A stretch of DNA of 5,978 nt from an uncultured Ruaniaceae bacterium (lineage in GTDB: Bacteria; Actinomycetota; Actinomycetes; Actinomycetales; Beutenbergiaceae), in contig CAMXUZ010000108.1 in the NCBI GenBank assembly GCA_947251855.1, positions 1-5,978 of the forward strand, written 5' to 3'. The position numbers and the translations under genes were made by a program. This document shows, piece after piece, positions 3,982 to 5,978 of this stretch (position 1 is the first letter of the stretch; every line of letters begins with the position of its first letter). The notes below the pieces were generated by a model, which saw only the letters and a list, made by a program, of their open reading frames with translations, made no database searches and was not told the DNA's origin.

Positions 3982-5924
3982 TGACGGCCGAAACTCAGGA
4001 CCTGTGGCAGCACGTGCTCCCGCCGTCGACTCGGACGGACACGCCCGAACACCTGACGATCCCCGTGCACGTGCCCCACGGATCGTCCGTCGTCGTTGTC
4101 GTCGCCGATGAGCAGGGACAGGAGGAGTTCCTCGAGCAGGTGGAGGACAACTCGCCCCCGCGCGAAGTCAACGGTGTACTCACCGGCCGGGCCCGGTTCG
4201 CGTTGGGAACCCTTACGCCTGGCAGATACATGCTGCGCGCCTCCCTCGAGGACGGTAGCGAAGCAAGTGGTGAACTCGTCATCGGCCCCATCGAAACCGA
4301 CGCGCCGACCGATGAACCTGCGAAGGGCTCTTCGGTCGAACCCGCGCCAGCGCCCGCGGAGACCGAACCCGATGCGCCGGCGCAGGTGAACGAGGAGCTA
4401 CCCGAACCTGAACCGGAGGCCGTGGAGCCGGAGCCCGCGGAGGCCAGCGCGGCGGCGGAAGAAGCCCCAGCCGAGAACGATGCGGTCGAAGAAGATGAGC
4501 GCGATGAGCGCGAAGCGCAGAGCGACCTCCGCGCGCGTATCGCCAGGAAAGAGTACGGCGGGCGCAACTGGGGGATCTCAGCGGCGCTCTACGCGATGCG
4601 CTCGAACGGCTCCTGGGGGATCGGCGACCTCGCTGATCTCGCCGACGTCGCCGTCACGGCGGCGACCGCCGGGGCCGACTACCTCCTCCTCACCCCGCTT
4701 GCGCTCACCGCTTCGCAGGCGATCGACGAACTCGGCTTGAACTCCAGCGCCGGTGGGGGGCTCGTCATCGACCCGGTGTACCTGCGCCCGGAGGACATCC
4801 GCGAGGTTGCCTACCTCCCCAGCTCACAGCGGACGATGCTCGAGTGGGGCAGCGAAACGATCCGCAGCACGAACACCGAACCCAACGAGATCGACTTCGC
4901 GGAGGTGTGGGAGGCGAAGCGCGCGGCGCTGGAGATCATCTACACCGCTCGCCGCTCGCCGATGCGGGAGGAATCCTTCCACCGCTTCGTCGTCGCCTAC
5001 GGTCGGGGGCTCGCGGAGTACGTCCACGCCGCCGTCGCCGCGGAGACCGAGGATCCGGAGGTCACTTTCGCCGACCTCTGCGCGGACTCCACACGCGGGG
5101 CCGCGGCGCGCAGGGAGCACAAGGAACGCATCGAGTTCCACCTCTGGCTCCAGTGGGCCGCCCGCGAACAACTCGCCCGTGCCCACACGGTGGCCCGGAA
5201 CGCGGGCATGCGGATAGGTCTCATCCACACCGCCTCTGCCGCGATGCCGGTCACCTTCGACGGCCTAGTTCCCTACGCGGGGGGCATCTTCCTCACCGGT
5301 CTCGATATCGAGGCGGACGGCGCGGACGCACAGGAGGCGGCGCGGGAGGTGGGCATCCTCCTCTTCACCGACGGCCGCGATCCGCAGCGGCGCGCAGAGC
5401 TCGGCCCGCTCGGGATCATCCCGCAAACCACGCTCTGGTCGGAGTTCGATGGCGAGGATCCCCACGCCCTCGAGGCCTACCCCGAGGGCGGGATGGCCGC
5501 CGTCACCACGATCGAAGAACCTCCCACGGCGGGCTTCCTCGCCGAGGAACACCTCGACCTGCGCAACCGGCTCGGCCTCCTCGCCGAGCCCTACGAGGAG
5601 GTGCGCCGAGCGGAGCGGATCCGCCGCGAGCGGCTCCTCGATCAGCTGCGGGCCCGGGCCCTGGTGAACTCCGGCGCGACCGAGCGCCAACTCGTGGAGG
5701 CGCTGTACCGATACCTCGCGCACACGCCCGCGCAGTTCATCACCGTCACGCTCAGCGACGCCGTCGGGAACCGGCGCCCCTTCGTGCTCGGCGGCCCCTA
5801 CCCGGATTGGCGCTACCCGTACACCGACGGGGCGAACACCGGCGTGCTCGTCGATGAACTCCGGGAGAACGCCCGCTTCACCTCCCTCGTCGAGGCGCTC
5901 GACGCCGAACTGCGGGGCGAATGA
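3981..5924 (+). CDS. MalQ-like GH77 protein lacking catalytic motifs (probable pseudoenzyme)
   Basis: This gene encodes 647 residues; actinobacterial MalQ is usually around 700 or more. Residues 7-103 resemble the N-terminal beta-sandwich of actinobacterial MalQ (LPP near the start, IPVHVPHG, PGRYMLRASLEDG). Residues 104-180 are an acidic Pro/Ala/Glu linker. Residues 195-280 match the start of the GH77 barrel (WGISAALYAMRSNGSWGIGD, then NPL-like TPL and DPVYLRPEDI). Residues 380-416 match the helix before the active site (WLQWAAREQLARA, GMRIGLIH). Residues 505-610 match the end (VTT-PPTAGFLAEEH, LGLL, ALYRYLAHTPAQFITVTLSDAVGNRR, YPDWR). Active MalQ carries a catalytic Asp in RIDH, a Glu in EDLG, an Asp in THD and an SPY substrate loop. 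Here about 100 residues with RIDH are absent, the EDLG region reads LFTDGRD, THD reads TIE (510-512), and the SPY loop is replaced by LGLNSSAGGG. The start is GTG with AAGGA 6 nt upstream. The stop overlaps the EIIA start. A regulatory or glucan-binding role is inferred. Confidence 0.85.
   Translation: MTAETQDLWQHVLPPSTRTDTPEHLTIPVHVPHGSSVVVVVADEQGQEEFLEQVEDNSPPREVNGVLTGRARFALGTLTPGRYMLRASLEDGSEASGELVIGPIETDAPTDEPAKGSSVEPAPAPAETEPDAPAQVNEELPEPEPEAVEPEPAEASAAAEEAPAENDAVEEDERDEREAQSDLRARIARKEYGGRNWGISAALYAMRSNGSWGIGDLADLADVAVTAATAGADYLLLTPLALTASQAIDELGLNSSAGGGLVIDPVYLRPEDIREVAYLPSSQRTMLEWGSETIRSTNTEPNEIDFAEVWEAKRAALEIIYTARRSPMREESFHRFVVAYGRGLAEYVHAAVAAETEDPEVTFADLCADSTRGAAARREHKERIEFHLWLQWAAREQLARAHTVARNAGMRIGLIHTASAAMPVTFDGLVPYAGGIFLTGLDIEADGADAQEAAREVGILLFTDGRDPQRRAELGPLGIIPQTTLWSEFDGEDPHALEAYPEGGMAAVTTIEEPPTAGFLAEEHLDLRNRLGLLAEPYEEVRRAERIRRERLLDQLRARALVNSGATERQLVEALYRYLAHTPAQFITVTLSDAVGNRRPFVLGGPYPDWRYPYTDGANTGVLVDELRENARFTSLVEALDAELRGE
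4290..4520 (+). other. Acidic Pro/Ala/Glu-rich linker inside the GH77-like protein
   Basis: Codons 104-180 encode a low-complexity stretch dominated by P, A, E and D, with repeats of EPEP and PAPA type (such as PEPEPEAVEPEPAEA at 141-155), ending in a charged segment EEDERDERE. It has no aromatic residue and should be disordered and strongly negative. It separates the N-terminal beta domain from the degenerate barrel. I do not know of a comparable linker in ordinary MalQ, where these parts follow one another closely. Confidence 0.8.
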
Positions 5925-5978
5925 TGGCGGAATCGGCCCCCGGCCTCGTGGTGCACGCGCCCCTCGCCGGGCGAGTCC
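5921..5978 (+). CDS. PTS EIIA component (Crr/glucose type), N-terminal fragment
   Basis: The frame starts ATGATG at 5921 or 5924 and runs off the window: (M)MAESAPGLVVHAPLAGRV. The APLAGRV segment is the conserved beginning of the EIIA-Glc fold, usually followed by V-x-L-x-x-V-x-D-P-V-F. The phosphorylated histidine lies beyond the window. EIIA takes phosphate from HPr and gives it to an EIIB such as the one at 2638; it is also a known regulatory protein in other bacteria. The first ATG overlaps the stop of the GH77-like gene by 4 nt (ATGA), the second by 1 nt. Only a weak GGGG at 5914-5917 precedes them, so translation probably depends on coupling to the upstream gene. The call rests on about 18 residues. 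Confidence 0.65.
   Translation, partial: MMAESAPGLVVHAPLAGRV

Noticed and set aside
3995..4567. 190-codon minus strand Ser/Ala-rich frame
   Set aside because: It is the antisense image of the Pro/Ala/Glu linker region; low complexity gives a long open frame by chance.
4844..5857. 337-codon + strand frame inside the GH77-like gene
   Set aside because: It is Arg/Gly/Pro-rich out-of-frame reading. The GH77 motifs continue uninterrupted in the main frame across the same bases, so it is not evidence of a frameshift.
3981..5924. Pseudogene label for the GH77-like gene
   Set aside because: There is no stop or frameshift, good ribosome binding, coding-like third positions throughout and coupling to the next gene. 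Loss of catalysis with kept frame fits a pseudoenzyme better.
1..5978. Mobile elements, CRISPR, tRNA or defence genes
   Set aside because: I looked for transposase-like frames, repeated spacers, tRNA-like folds and nuclease or helicase motifs and saw none; gene order looks like stable chromosome.

Overview
The window looks like chromosomal DNA from a high-GC actinomycete. Codons favour G or C at the third position, GTG starts are frequent (tesB-like, EIIB, mscS-like and the GH77-like gene), and the gene families are typical of Actinomycetota: EttA, TesB, a GlbO-type globin, a single-domain glucose-family EIIB, and a GH77 protein with an N-terminal beta domain. A member of Actinomycetales, perhaps Actinomycetaceae, is plausible, but this is only an impression. 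I see no tRNA, rRNA, CRISPR array, insertion sequence or phage gene, and no gene-free stretch over 300 bases.

Layout. Bases 2-592 hold the C-terminal half of the ABC-F protein EttA on the + strand. After a strong GC hairpin comes a 4HBT-type hotdog thioesterase (672-1145, +). It converges, with only 2 bp between stop codons, on a TesB-type acyl-CoA thioesterase (1148-2017, -). Upstream of tesB, and probably in one operon with it, lies a group II truncated haemoglobin (GlbO type, 2043-2411, -). The spacer upstream of glbO carries, on the + strand, a 27-codon small ORF with an excellent ribosome binding site (2515-2598), followed by a stand-alone PTS EIIB domain (2638-2871, +). EIIB converges on an MscS-family channel (2976-3836, -), with inverted repeats between them. 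The mscS-like gene is divergent from the last large gene across a 144-bp region with two inverted repeats.

That last gene (3981-5924, +) is the most notable item. It aligns by eye with actinobacterial 4-alpha-glucanotransferase MalQ (GH77) at both ends. However, it has lost the nucleophile motif, the acid/base EDLG motif, the THD motif and the substrate-loop SPY motif, and about 100 residues of the catalytic barrel are missing. It also has a long Pro/Ala/Glu linker. The frame is open and well conserved at the C-terminus, so I read it as a GH77 pseudoenzyme rather than decay. Its stop codon overlaps the start of a gene whose first residues look like a PTS EIIA (Crr) domain, cut off by the window end.

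How it fits together. The left half is housekeeping: a translation factor, two thioesterases and a haem protein. The right half holds two PTS components (EIIB and EIIA, with no EIIC visible) in separate transcription units around an osmotic-release channel and a catalytically dead glucan-enzyme homologue. Translational coupling of the dead MalQ to EIIA suggests, as inference only, a sugar-sensing or regulatory role linking PTS state to glucan metabolism.
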